Positions 36,898-48,413 of a DNA stretch of 64,000 bases are shown piece by piece; the first letter of the stretch is position 1; each line of letters begins with the position of its first letter. Origin of the DNA: Bradysia coprophila (lineage: Eukaryota > Arthropoda > Insecta > Diptera > Sciaridae); the NCBI RefSeq assembly GCF_014529535.1, contig NW_023503307.1, forward strand, positions 1,605,739 to 1,669,738. The letters are read 5' to 3'. Both the position numbers and the translations under genes were made by a program. The notes under the pieces are model-generated. The model was not told the DNA's origin. It did no database searches and worked only from the letters and a program-made list of their open reading frames with translations.

Positions 36898-37092
36898 ATT
36901 CCAGAAGTGCGTCACCCCTCGGTTTATTACCTCAAGTAGGAAACTTTTGCGCATAAATAAATTACCGTGTAGGCCACATTCTAAATGTTGTATACACGAA
37001 TATTAAATGAATGAAGTTGCGAAGAAAAGTGAATAATATTAAGATTACACGAATAGTTTTTTATGCTCCATATTCCTGAGTTTTAGGCTCGT

Positions 37093-38108
37093 CACGGTGG
37101 GGTTGAACAAACTTAAATAGAGTCGCGACACCACCTCTGATTTTTTTTCATTTTCTGGTTGAGGGACTCGAGTACTACACGGAACTGTATTCAGTTTCCG
37201 GATCTGTCCAGCCGTTTCGGAGAACCGGCACACGTGGTCGTGCGGAACCAACGAGTCAATTTAAATACAGATTGTTATAGCAACGGATAGAGGGACTAAT
37301 TGTACGTTAATTCGTGTCAAAATTGCTCCTTTCAACAACCCGGCCACGGAGCAACAGCCAGCTAAAGTCGAAATTTAGACATTTTTGAATGGTGATATAT
37401 CTAAGACGAAAAAAGTTTGAAACTCTTTGAACGGCGATAATGGTAGAGGATTCCATGCTCCATTAAACACCGTGAATGGATTTTAAAAAATTTGTCTGAA
37501 TTGTACAATATTTGAAAAAAAAAATATTTTTACCATCCTCGGCGAAACTTCAATTCATCTGTAATACTCAGGTAGACCCTTCTTGCATCAAAACAATAAT
37601 GCCTGATCAGATCAGCCTGCAGTCTAAGCTTTACAACGATACCACACTTGCAATACCAGCCTCACAACAAGTATCTGTTACGACATTTCGTTTGCAGCAA
37701 CGACAATTCAATTTGTCATCCATCTTCAAGTGCCCGATACTTTAGGATGAGTGGTATTGTTATCCATTCTTCATAAATAAGTGGTTTGAGTTATTTGGAG
37801 CATTTTTTACAATGATTACGTGCATCTGGAGTCGGTTAAAGCTGATTTCCACATATTTTTGGGGGAAATTTCCTCTAACATGTAGTGAAATCAGTTTTAA
37901 CCGACTACAGTTGTTGAGAGAAGCAATTTTGACATGAATTAACTTACAATTAGTCCCTCTATCCGTTGTTATAACAATCTGTATTTAAATTGACTCGTGG
38001 GTCCCGCACGGCCACGTGTGCCGGTTCTCCGAAACCAGAACCAGAACATGAAAAAAAAATCGGAGGTGGTGTCGCGACTCTATTTAAGTTTTGTTCAACC
38101 TCACCGTG
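37093..38108. mobile_element. 1-kb non-autonomous element with CAC...GTG ends and 4-bp target duplication
   Basis: Left arm 37093-37347 and right arm 37905-38108 are long imperfect inverted repeats starting CACGGTGGGGTTGAAC. The left arm has about 50 extra bases. TCGT flanks both sides (37089-37092, 38109-38112). CAC-starting ends with a 4-bp duplication resemble Chapaev (CMC) elements. No transposase is present. A smaller hairpin (GTCGGTTAAA...TTTAACCGAC, 37832-37906) is nested at the inner edge of the right arm. Confidence 0.75.
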
Positions 38109-38112
38109 TCGT

Positions 38113-39273
38113 ACGAAGTGCGTAGGATTTATAGGTTTACTCGTACGTCTGTTAGACGTCGAATTCGAATCCATGAGCTAGGAGTAACCTCTTGGCTGCT
38201 AAGAGACGCCAAATCAGCAAGGAAACAATGACTGTCTGTAAACACAATGTTCAGTGTTTAAGTACAACTCAATTAATTTTGAAAATTCGGTTTTTCGGTT
38301 TGTTTAATGTCAATATAAAGAAGTAGCACTGCAATGAAAGCTATAGACAATACCATTCAATACAAACAATACACACTCTACGGATAATAGCGGCTGAGGC
38401 GAAATTTTGCTTGATTTTTGTAAGTGGTTCCAGGTGGTTCCGGGTGTTTGTGTTGAGGCTATTTAGTTCAAAGAATCGGATGTTGGGGTCACGAACTGAG
38501 CGATGGTGAGGCTACAGGTGCAATTTTAATTAAAGTTTCTGGTCGCTATTTCCCAGTAAACCTTAATCGGTTTCGCTCACTTTTGTTAATGAAATGAAAA
38601 TTAATGAGGACTGTAAATCGGTATTCATGTTATTGGTTTTCTAACAAAATGGCCGACAGTTGCTATATTGGATTTTAGTGAAAATGAAATATCTCAGCTG
38701 AATTGATACTTAGAGAGTGGCTGTAAAAAGAAAACTAATTGGCTATGTGTTGGGTGTGCTTCATGTGTCGTCCTATTTGTTGCAATGTCTTGGAGGAATT
38801 TTCATATGAGATTAATATCAAAATAAATTCTAACCGATACGATAGATTTAGAGATACATGAATTTTATGAACAATTAACTAACTATTTTTACCGGTCCCC
38901 TAGTATTTTTTTTGTCGCTAATCATGTTGAATGACTGATAAAGCTTCATTGAACATACTCAACTGTCTCGCTTCAGCATAAAATTTCAAGTAAACTGCTT
39001 ACAGCTTTATACGGAATTGAAATGCAGACATAGATTATTTACTCGCCCGATTTCCTTTTAATTAATTAATTCAAATGAAATTTATCTGACGCTATACACA
39101 TTGTTTGAGGTGTAACCACGTTCACATATTTTCGTTACCATAACTTCAATCCACATTCTTAGTGTAATATTGTGTTTAATCGATAGATAATATTTATTAC
39201 CTTGAATCAAGTAGTCTTGTACACTGTGACATGTCTAGTATAATTGTAAGGTCGTTGTATGTGTTTTTATAAG
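38113..39273. other. 5' flank of the DNAI3-type gene
   Basis: About 1.2 kb without coding signals. The promoter and any leader exon of the downstream gene should lie here, but I see no strong TATA or initiator motif. Confidence 0.5.
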
Positions 39274-42200
39274 ATGAACAGCCCAAAATCATCAATATCT
39301 CGCCAATCAGTCCACTCGGCCTCTGACAAGTTAATAACCGATCTATGTTCTATTTACTCAAATGCATTCAATGTAAAACTTTGTCGTTTCTGTTGAAATT
39401 GCAGAAGGATCAGTTCAAGTAACTCGAACGATGTCTCTTCACAAACATTTGCTGAACCGACTAATGAAAGTGACTATTCTGACGAGGAAGATGCCTTGTT
39501 ACTTAAAGATTTTGATGAAGACGAAGCTCGGCAGAAATTGTTGGAGTTTAGGGGGAGTCATAAAGTGACTTTAAGGTTTGTTATAGTTCTCTTCACCATA
39601 TGCTCACTTTTGTTGATTAATTTAATGAATGTCCATTGGTATCAACAACAAAATAGTCAAGAGATCCAAAAGGAAGTTGGTCTTGAAGTCGGTGTAAACA
39701 TAACTGCGGAACATCCATTTAAACAAATAAAGCGAACCATAATCTTGGACAGTCTAACAGATGAATCATTGGAAATCGAAAAGCTTCGGGACGTGCTCAA
39801 CCGATCAGAAATGGATGTGGTCCTAGTAGGATATGTTCCCGTGCCCACCGTATCGGGAAACCAAGATAAATTTCTGTTTTTTCAAAACGACTCAGTCGCT
39901 CGTGAGGCTAGTGAAATAATCGAAAAACTGGAGGCATGCGAGCGAAAGAAATCGCATCGTTCTATTTACAAACGACCTCGGCCGTGGAGGTCGCTGGGTA
40001 GTGAAAAGGAAGTTGATTTTTTGGTTGATAGAGAGAATAAGAAATCGGTCGATGTCGACATCCAGTGCATTTACAAAGTCAATGACACTCACACTCCGTT
40101 CACGCAACGTTTGGTTGCCGATGCAAGAGACGGATACATTGATTTGGTTCTTAAGAAAGGCACTTTTGAGAACTTAGAACGGAAAAGAATTGACATTCCC
40201 ATTCAATCGTCAGCTAAACGAGTGACAAGAGAACAACAAACGGATCCAACATTTCCGTCAGATGAATGGTCCCAGTATTTGTATCAGATTGAGAGAAATG
40301 GTATTTTAGTGGCACACCGCCGTTGTTCATTTATTTTTCTGATTATTTATGTTAGAGAAGGAATTGGCTGAGGCTGAGGCTAAAGAAGAAGCTGGAAAAT
40401 TGAAAATCAAGGGAGCTGCTCCGCCAGAACCAATTAAACCGTCTTTTCAAGCGAAGGAACTTTTAGAGACTCTAGAATTCAATGAGGTTGATATGTACAG
40501 GTTGGTCAACCAACTGCCGCGTTAAGCCAAAACACTGCATCGCATTTGTGTTTTTACTTTTAAGGATCCTCGAGAGCTTTAAGCTTCTTTTGTATTGCTC
40601 AGAGCTTTCGAAATTTCTTCAAAGCACACAGTTAATGCGGTGTTTTGCCTTGACACGACACTCAAATCGAATACACCGGTGCGTTACATCAAATTTATTC
40701 AATGAAATTCGCACAGAAATGATTATCCGTACGTCGCTAAAAAGCAGTTGACAAAGTACAAAACTCCGCATCTCAAAGAAGCGTTTTGTTTTATCAACCT
40801 GTCTCAAAGCATTGGCCGCTATGTGTCATCAATTTCTTGGAATCCGAAATACTCGTCAATATTTGTAGCAGCCTACACATCGAGTACATTGAGTACACTA
40901 ATTGATAGTCGGTACACCTGTGCTAAGTCATGAAAATTTCATTTAACCAATTCCTTTTGTTAGATTCGGATAAGACGGACAGCGTTAAAGAAACGGTTCT
41001 GCAACCAAGCACTGTCCTTTTGTGGACCTTCGATGACATTTTCCAGCCTCAAATGCAGCTCAGGTAATCATTTTTTGGTTTATTTCTTAAGCTCACCTGT
41101 ATTTGCGATACACTCAGTAGGGTCGGCGCGCCAGTCTCTCGACACGTACCAGTAGTCGGATAAACTTTTTTATGAATGAAAGAACAATAGGTGTCCGACT
41201 ATCGGTACATAGTCCGGGTCTGGAGATTGGTCTACCCTATAAGTGGTTTTCTACTCGTCAATATTACTTCAAAAATTCAATTGATTTTTCGCGCTTCATC
41301 TTGAAGGCAAGGACGATAAAACCAAAACTTTCAGACTCTTCCTTTCATGAGATAGAACTACAAAGAAGAAATTAACGATCCGTTTTCATACCTCCTAGTG
41401 CAAATTACTCTTTCTCTCTACCCTTACATTTCTACAAAAGATCCTTTCTGTTGCCCTCTAGTACTCCACAAGAGGTTTCGTACCTCTCATATTGTCCATA
41501 CGACGAAGATTTAATAGTCGGTGGACTGGTCAACGGTCAGTTAATACTATGGAACATGACGAATCGTTTGGCCGATGTCGAGAAAGAAGTGACCGCTCGA
41601 CTGAACGTAGATGTAAAGAAGAAGGGTTTACGTTCATTTCTGGATTGGGAAGAAAATAATCAATTTCGAATTGTTCAACCAGTCGGACTATCATCGCTAA
41701 CGGTATCGCATACAGCACCCATAACGGCCATCAAATGGTATGGCCGGAAGCATTATGTTGACTCGACGGGTGCTGTACGGGAAAATGTGGATCCAAATGA
41801 TGACAAAGAATATCGAAATTTTCTCACAACTTCGCTGGATGGATGCATCTCGTTTTGGGATTTAGACTTTTCGTCAGACGATAAGAAGAAAGGGGTCGCT
41901 ATTTTGAGGGAGAAATACAGTGCCAATTGTGGTCCGGTATTCACAATAGTATTCGGTCGTCCCATCACGAATATTTTGTTTGACGATGGCATTTTCAAGT
42001 TGGTTTGCTTTTATTCTCAAGTTCACTAATGTTGGTTGATGCACACGTTATGTTTGTAGGTACAAACCCGATACAAATCCGAAAAATCGTAAGATTACAA
42101 CCAGAGTATCACATAGCGTCGAACAGCAACACCGGGAAGATTCTAAAAATCGTCTTATCGTTTCGACTGCGATTGGAGACTTGGCCTTACTTCCATTGGA

Positions 42201-44223
42201 TGTAATCGATCCGGTTCCTGATAGTAAAATGCCTCGAGGAAAAATTGAAAACGTAAGCTTCATCAAACATAACGGAGAACAAGCCATCACATTAAATTTC
42301 CCGACACGGTCAATCGACACAGCCTGAATTATTCGCGAGCGTTCATGATGGCCGCATATACAATATATCGAGAAATCGTTTTCTGTATAACTTGTTCCTG
42401 ACATTCGGTCGACGAGTTTTGGCCTTGTGGGACGAGGAACATATTCAAGCGCCAATATTTTGGAGATATTGGAACGTACAGTTGACCGATGCTAAATGGA
42501 GCAACGATAAGCCGTCTGTGTTCTTCGTGACAACAATTGATGGAAATTTCGAAGCTTGGGATATATTGAGTAAGATTGATATTGTATGAACGACACACTT
42601 TATTTAGAGTTGCCCATGCTCAATTAGGTCGAACCGATGGACCATGTTTAGTGGAGAGTATCGGTGGAAATATTCTAACATTGATATCGCAACATAAGCT
42701 GTCCTTACCAAAATCAGCAGTAGCTATCGGCGATTTCAATAGCAACGTGAGAATTTTTCAAATACCAGACACATTGACGGCTCCAAAAGAAAATGAAACC
42801 GAGGTAAATTCAACAATCGATCGCTGTTATGTGAGATTCTGAATACACAAATTCTGGTCATGAAAAGTTAACTAAATCGCTCTATGAGAGACTGAGAGAC
42901 GCACTCATTAGATTTAATTTGGTATGATTTGTGGTCGAACCGCTCAATCTTTCTTTTATTTTAAACATATCGTTGCTGCGGCAGTAAATGTAATTCAAAA
43001 TTTAATCTCCAAGGAGGTCAACTTAAATGTCTTTCGTCAAATTTATTCCTCCTGCCTGGTGTACTTTGTCAGGATTCAATCCGACCAGTCAACGTTTCAG
43101 AGACAGGAATCTTGTTGCGGCTTAACCATTGAATCTATTACTTCTAATGTTCAAATTATCGCCTAGTAGATACAACGTCTTTTACTTCACTTTTTTCAAC
43201 ATTTTTTTAAAATTATATTTGACCACTTTTACATATGCCGTCGTTTATGTTTGTCGTTGTTGTCGATAGCAGATGCTGCTTCTAAAACATTACAATTCAT
43301 GCGAAATTCATTCAATTCTGATCTACAAATTTTTTTAATTTTTTATTTAGATACTGAAAATGTTCATCGAACACAAAGTTCAACGTAAGGATTCACTGAA
43401 CAAATGGCAGGATGTTTACTACAATGCAAATGCTGATGTCAGAGAAGCTAAGCGTATAACTTTCGAACAAGCAAAACAGGAACTAGAACGCTTAGATAAA
43501 CAATTGAGAGATCAGGAAGATGAGCGGATTAGGAAAGAAGAAGAAGAATTGAAAAAGTAGATCATTTTGGATTGAGTTATAGTTTCACCGATTGATGATC
43601 TTTCATTCCAGAGAAAAACTTAAAGGCAAAAGCAAAGCTCATTACGATTTTGCCGAGAAATTGTCGCGTAAATGGGACGAAATGAATATGAAGCGCATGA
43701 TGAATGCTGTTCTTGCTAAGAAATTTATCGATCCGGAACTGTTAGCGTTATGGTCCCAGCCAGAAAAAGATCGTATCGCTTACAATGAACAGAAGCGTAA
43801 AGCTATCGCTGAGAGCTTTAGCAAAATAAACGAAGACGTTGAGGAACTACGGTCACGATTAATTCCAATAGAAACGAACAATGACGACAGAGTGACTGTC
43901 ATCAAAAGAAATATTGGCATTCTGGAGGAAAGCAGTGGACTTGACTTTGAGAGTTTAAGAGACAGTTCGTCGATAGAAGTAATTATGTTGTATTCGCTTA
44001 CTATTTTGATTAATTTACCTCAAATTCACTGTTTTAGGCGGACGCGCATCTATGTGATGATATGGATTACTTAACTATCTTGAATCGTGGCCATAAGAGG
44101 CGGCAAGTGATTAATGATATGCTCGGTTCAAATAATAGACGAAGACCTTGCTTCAGAAATCAAAATAACAACGAAAATAACATTGTTGTAAATTGTTCAA
44201 AAATGTCTGAGACTTCACAATGA
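39274..44223 (+). CDS. DNAI3: Axonemal dynein intermediate chain, DNAI3/WDR63 type, 13 exons
   Basis: Exons: 39274-39329, 39405-39575, 39657-40300, 40356-40500, 40717-40907, 40964-41063, 41462-41998, 42060-42252, 42323-42569, 42610-42803, 43351-43556, 43612-43978, 44038-44223. They join in phase to 1,078 residues. The start is the first ATG after an in-frame stop. An acidic N-terminus leads to a segment with PWRSLGSEKE (near residue 185) and QQTDPTF, which match human WDR63 as I recall it. A charged helix and a WD40 propeller (about 370-830; LIVGGLVNGQLILWN, LTTSLDGCISFWDLD, GNFEAWDIL) follow, then a coiled coil (about 840-1010). The family is an intermediate chain of inner-arm dynein I1/f in cilia and sperm flagella. 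Intron 2 (39576-39656) is 81 bases without a stop; if retained it would add a hydrophobic 27-residue insert. The C-terminal coiled coil is longer than in human. Confidence 0.88.
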
Positions 44224-44302
44224 AGAGGATGGATACCCACCCATTGGTTTTGGTGTTAAAAAATCTAGTAACCAGTAACTAGTTAAGGAACATCGAACAG
44301 AC

Positions 44303-44308
44303 AATAAA
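44303..44308 (+). terminator. Polyadenylation signal AATAAA of the DNAI3-type gene
   Basis: AATAAA 80 bases after the stop codon at 44221-44223, about 350 bases before the large inverted-repeat element. Confidence 0.6.
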
Positions 44309-45511
44309 ATTCATGAAGTTATAAGTTTGATTATGTTTTTACGTACGTGAGGATTCTTTCACAAATGACATCCTGTCATTGGGATAGATTCTACCGAAAT
44401 CGGACACATTTTTAGCAGACTTTTTTTTATGTGGTCCCTAGAGGCCAAAATTACAATCAACAGAATTCCTCGATGCTTGTGTGGCCGGAAGATGCTCAAA
44501 AGGCGAAAATATGCACTTATGGAGTTTTTTCCAGATCCATGAAAGCTGCGTTGTGTCGTTAGAAAGGTAATTAAGAGTTCTTTTTAGACATAAAGTGTCT
44601 TGTTGGGCCTCAAATTCACCAACAGTTATTAAAAATAGGGGAAAAACTCAGTGTATAAACTAGGGTGGGTCGATTTTCCCAATTTTAAAATCCACAACCA
44701 GTAGGGTGTGTGGCTTGAAGAGACGAATCGATCTGCATCATTAGTTTTTGATGTCCGATTACTTTTGAATATCCCATGACAACTTTTACGAGTTCAGCGC
44801 CTTACTTAGTTTTGAGATTTTTATAATTTTTTTTTTCGTTGGATTCTCTTCGAATAAGTAAGTTGAAGACTCGTAATGATAAAAGAAACTAAGCGAAGCT
44901 TTTTGAAAAAAAAAGTGCGAAATTTGCGCACTTGTTCCACAATTTTCACATAAAAGTTCATAATTTTCACACAAAAAATCCATATCGGTTCATAGTCTCG
45001 GTTTTTGTTGCTATCTTGCAAAGAAAAAGTAAAGTAAATAACAAAAATCAACAAATAGTACTATCGATTTAATGTTTTTTATCTTTCATTCTATTACTTC
45101 CGACAATTAAACTTAACATTCTGATTGTTCTGTATTACATTGTTAACAATGCACAATCGTCACATTTGGTTACTCTTAGTGAGTAAGAGTAGTTATAATG
45201 GTAGAAATGGAAAGTAGCGACGCTGAGGGGTCAAAACATGCTCAAGCTTGTTTTCTAAGAAAGTTGATAGTTTTGAGAAATCCGATTTCTCAAAAATAGT
45301 CCCTGCCTATAGGCCAGGCGTATGATGATTTGTTAGCAGACGAAAATAAAAGTCAGTCATTGGAATTTTTTATAGTTAGAAGTCTTACCGCCAAAAATTT
45401 TAGGTGATTTAATTAACTTTGGGAACAAGCGGTCTCCGATTTCAATGAGTGATACCTCGTTGGACTCGTCATTCAATACTAGCAATCTTTCCTTTTTTTG
45501 AAAAATAAAAT

Positions 45512-45671
45512 AAATAGTATGTTACATACCAAGGATCGAAAAGGTGTGTTTTAGACCCAGGTGGTGAAAACGTCCAGGGATGGAGCGACGCGAAGCGGAG
45601 CGGAGACCAAGGACGTTTTCACCACCGTGGTCTAAAACACACCTTTTCGATCCGTGGTATGTATACTATTT
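45512..45671. repeat. Foldback nested inside the 2.46-kb element
   Basis: AATAGTATGTTACATACC...GGTATGTATACTATT with nearly perfect arms of about 65 bases (GGATCGAAAAGGTGTGTTTT visible in both). The arms flank a GC-richer centre, GAGCGACGCGAAGCGGAG. Confidence 0.75.
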
Positions 45672-45754
45672 TTCTTCCTGGAGTACCAAAGTCACATTCC
45701 GAACAAAACATAACAACAGATTTGCACGCCATATTCAGCTGCGATCTCTATACC

Positions 45755-45900
45755 ACATGCGAGATCGTATGCGATATCACAAAATCTCATGCGATATCAC
45801 AATATCACATGCGAGATGGCATTCGATATAACAAAATATAATGCGAGATCGCATGCGATATCACAAAATCTGATGCGAGATCGCATTTAATATCACATGT
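45755..45900. repeat. Degenerate tandem palindromes (ATGCGATATCAC type)
   Basis: Repeating words ATGCGATATCACAAAATCT, ATGCGAGATCGCAT and GCGATATCAC, many self-complementary. Unit length drifts between about 19 and 30 bases. Confidence 0.65.
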
Positions 45901-47335
45901 GTAGCATTTTCATTTGTTATAGTACATGACACATCTGGGAAAGAAAAAAGATAGGATCGAAAATGACATAAGCGGGAATGAAAATTGAGAGAAAAAAGTG
46001 TCGGAGAATGTTGCTCTTTCGGTACTAAATTTGGTGAGTGAATGTGACGGTTTTGGTACTTCAGGAAGAAAAATATTTTCTGTGAAAAGCGTTCAAAAGT
46101 AAAGACATGTCAGAGGGTACCGAAAACAGTTTTTCGGCAATAACTCAAGAAAAGATTATTTTAAATTTCGTAATGTTGTACGAATATCGGCCTTGGAAAG
46201 ACCTACAGGCAGAGTATACGCACTGCTTGGTGCGAGTAGATCCACGAGAGTTATGTCTAAAATAAGCAGATGTTCGTAGTCCGCCTTCCTCGGTGTTCCA
46301 CGGAACTGAGTATGTGGTGTTGTAGCTGGCCTCACCCACTATCGCTCCACATATAAATGAACCCAGTTGTGCTGCAAGCCTACAGAAGTCTTGGAAAAAA
46401 AGTTGGTGCCAAAATGCTGATTTTTTCCGTCTTTCTGGGGGCTCTACAGGCGGAACATCATCTGGAACGGTACTGCGGCAGTCATTGTTTATCGTCTACT
46501 ATTCTTTTACCTTGTCAATAGGAAAATGCTTCGCTATAATGTCGTTACAATAGATCCAATGTTAGTAATATCAAGAGAAAAATTATCAAATTTTCTTCGG
46601 AGCACATGACCTCAGAACTCCGGAACAGCAATTAGTTTTTCAATCGGACCAATATTTGCTACGCGACAGGAGTTTCGATAAACGATGTGATCAAGTGGGA
46701 CCACTCACTCTCCTCACTCACACTATTTGTTGATTTCTGTTATTTAATTTATTTTTTCTTTGCAAGATAGCAACAAAAACCGAGACTATGAACCGAAATG
46801 GATTTTTTGTGTGAAAATTATGAACTTTTATGTGAAAATTGTGGAACAAGTGTGCAAATTTCGCACATTTTTTTTCAAAAAGCTTCGCTTAGTTTCTTTT
46901 ATCATTACGAGTCTTCAACTTACTTATTTGAAGAGAATCCAACGAAAAAAAAAAATTACAAAAATCTCAAAACTAAGTAAGGCGCTGAACTCGTAAAAGT
47001 TGTCATGGGATATTCAAAAGTAATCGGACATCAAAAACTAATGATGCAGATCGATTCGTCTCTTCAAGCCACACACCCTACTGGTTGTGGATTTTAAAAT
47101 TGGGAAAATCGACCCACCCTAGTATAAACACTACCGCAGACACTCAGGGAATAGCAAGAAATACGGATTCCGACTTTCGGGTGAATAAAAGATCTATAAT
47201 GTTGCATCTAGGCATGCCTACCGCTCATCTCTAGCTGCATCTGTGATGTTTGGCTTAATGATGTTGTAAGAATTGCATTGTTCAGTACAAAATTTTCTGT
47301 GTCGAGTATTGAGATGCAACCTTACAATAGTAGGT

Positions 47336-47602
47336 TACAGTGCACCCTGCGAAAATGATTCATTACATGGGTGAACATTTTTGAGATACGAGCAACTCAC
47401 AAGTGTGTGTTTAAGCGCCAAGGTTTGAAAACTGTTATTTTGACAAGGGTAGAGTTTGCATATCCGAGCCGAAGGCGAGGTATGTAACTACCCGCGTCAA
47501 AATAACAGTTTTCAAATCGAGGCGCTTAAACATACACGCGTGAGTTGCGAGTTTCAAAATTGTTCCACCATGTAATGAATCATTGCAGCAGGGTGCACTG
47601 TA
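47336..47602. repeat. 267-bp foldback ending TACAGTGCACCCTG
   Basis: Inverted ends TACAGTGCACCCTG / CAGGGTGCACTGTA, with further arms ATGATTCATTACATG, GCAACTCAC and AAACTGTTATTTTGAC and their complements. The centre has ATCCGAGCCGAAGGCGAGG, shared (inverted) with 15586-15607. Related in design to 8584-8814. Confidence 0.75.
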
Positions 47603-47608
47603 TTCTAT

Positions 47609-48413
47609 TTTATTGCTTGCCCATGCGAAAATTGATTCTTACATATCAATTTCTATAAATAGCAACAAAAGCTGATTTAAATACAACTATCTCCGTAGAC
47701 AAAATCAACAAAACAAATAGAAATTTTTTCGGCACTATAAAACCAGTACACAGCCGAAATCGGCTCATACTTCTTCATAAAAATATCCCGAAAATATTGG
47801 TATTGGTACAGCAGTACCAACCGTACCGAAAGTGATCGAAGTGGCAGGTGCCATATTGTCATTGAATTGTTATTCCGTTCCATGATAATACATTCTAAGC
47901 AATGATTTTGTTGTTTTTGTTATTTAGACGAAAAATTTTGCAGTGAAGTGAAATGAATTGTATCTAAAATTAATCAATGTGTGAAGTGTTTTCGAATTGA
48001 AGTGAAAAATACGCAACTAAAAGTGCTCGCCATGTGTGTTCATAACAAACATTGAAATTATTGCTAGAACAAATATGGCTGACGCTTTCAGTTTTGTGAT
48101 TTTTCTTTTTAAGAATTGAAATTCTTTTGCCACACTGAACTCTCGCCACTGCAAAATAATTGTCCAAAAACACAAAACATCAATAATTATTCCCGTTTTC
48201 ATGTTAGAGAGCATAAAATATTTCAGATGACGCATTCACCTTCATATGGCTGCACCCCACGAAAACTGATTTTACATGAATGACTCGAGCACCCCGCGAA
48301 AATAGAGATTTCCTGACGAAAGTGTCACGCAAATATCCCTCATGTAATCGACCATTTTCGCAGGGGCCAAATTGATATGTAAGAATCAATTTTCGCATGG
48401 GGCAAGCAATAAA
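47609..48413. repeat. 805-bp inverted-repeat element with nested foldback
   Basis: TTTATTGCTTGCCCATGCG and a following AAAATTGATTCTTACATATC on the left are mirrored on the right, giving arms of about 45 bp. Inside, 48243-48366 holds a second pair (GCACCCCACGAAAACTGATT / CATTTTCGCAGGGGC) related to the neighbouring element's ends. It starts only a few bases after 47602. Confidence 0.65.

Larger units (their letters stand above)
31665..36921 (-). mobile_element. 5,257-bp DNA transposon with DDE-type transposase and 8-bp target duplication
   Basis: The element starts CGAGGGGTGACTCACTT and ends AAGTGCGTCACCCCTCG, giving 17-bp inverted repeats with one mismatch. Exact 8-bp direct repeats GTTTATTA flank it at 31657-31664 and 36922-36929. 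Inside each end is an array of the 9-bp unit ATTTAATCC in the same, not mirrored, orientation. Between them lies a five-exon transposase gene on the minus strand, broken by a 7-bp duplication. An 8-bp duplication fits the hAT, P and related groups, but the end sequence is not a standard hAT (CAGGG) or P terminus. I cannot assign a superfamily. Confidence 0.92.
44660..47122. mobile_element. 2.46-kb element with ~400-bp inverted repeats and TATAAA target duplication
   Basis: Left arm 44660-45062 and right arm 46720-47122 are nearly identical inverted copies beginning CTAGGGTGGGTCGATTTTCCC. TATAAA flanks both ends (44654-44659, 47123-47128). The interior has no convincing protein gene. It contains a separate foldback (45512-45671) and a palindromic tandem patch (45755-45900). 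Long inverted repeats with a 6-bp duplication are unusual. Polintons share those two traits but are far larger and have other ends, so the family is open. Confidence 0.85.

Noticed and set aside
40301..42322. Apparent stops in the DNAI3-type gene as evidence of decay
   Set aside because: Each stop lies in an intron with proper GT-AG borders; the 13 exons join in phase to one frame.
44786..46996. Frames in the 400-bp arms (MDFLCENYELLCENCG type)
   Set aside because: They occur in both arms as inverted copies, have no known domain and vary in frame between arms.
44660..47122. Polinton/Maverick element
   Set aside because: Six-base duplication and long arms fit, but the size is far too small, no polymerase or integrase is present and the ends differ.
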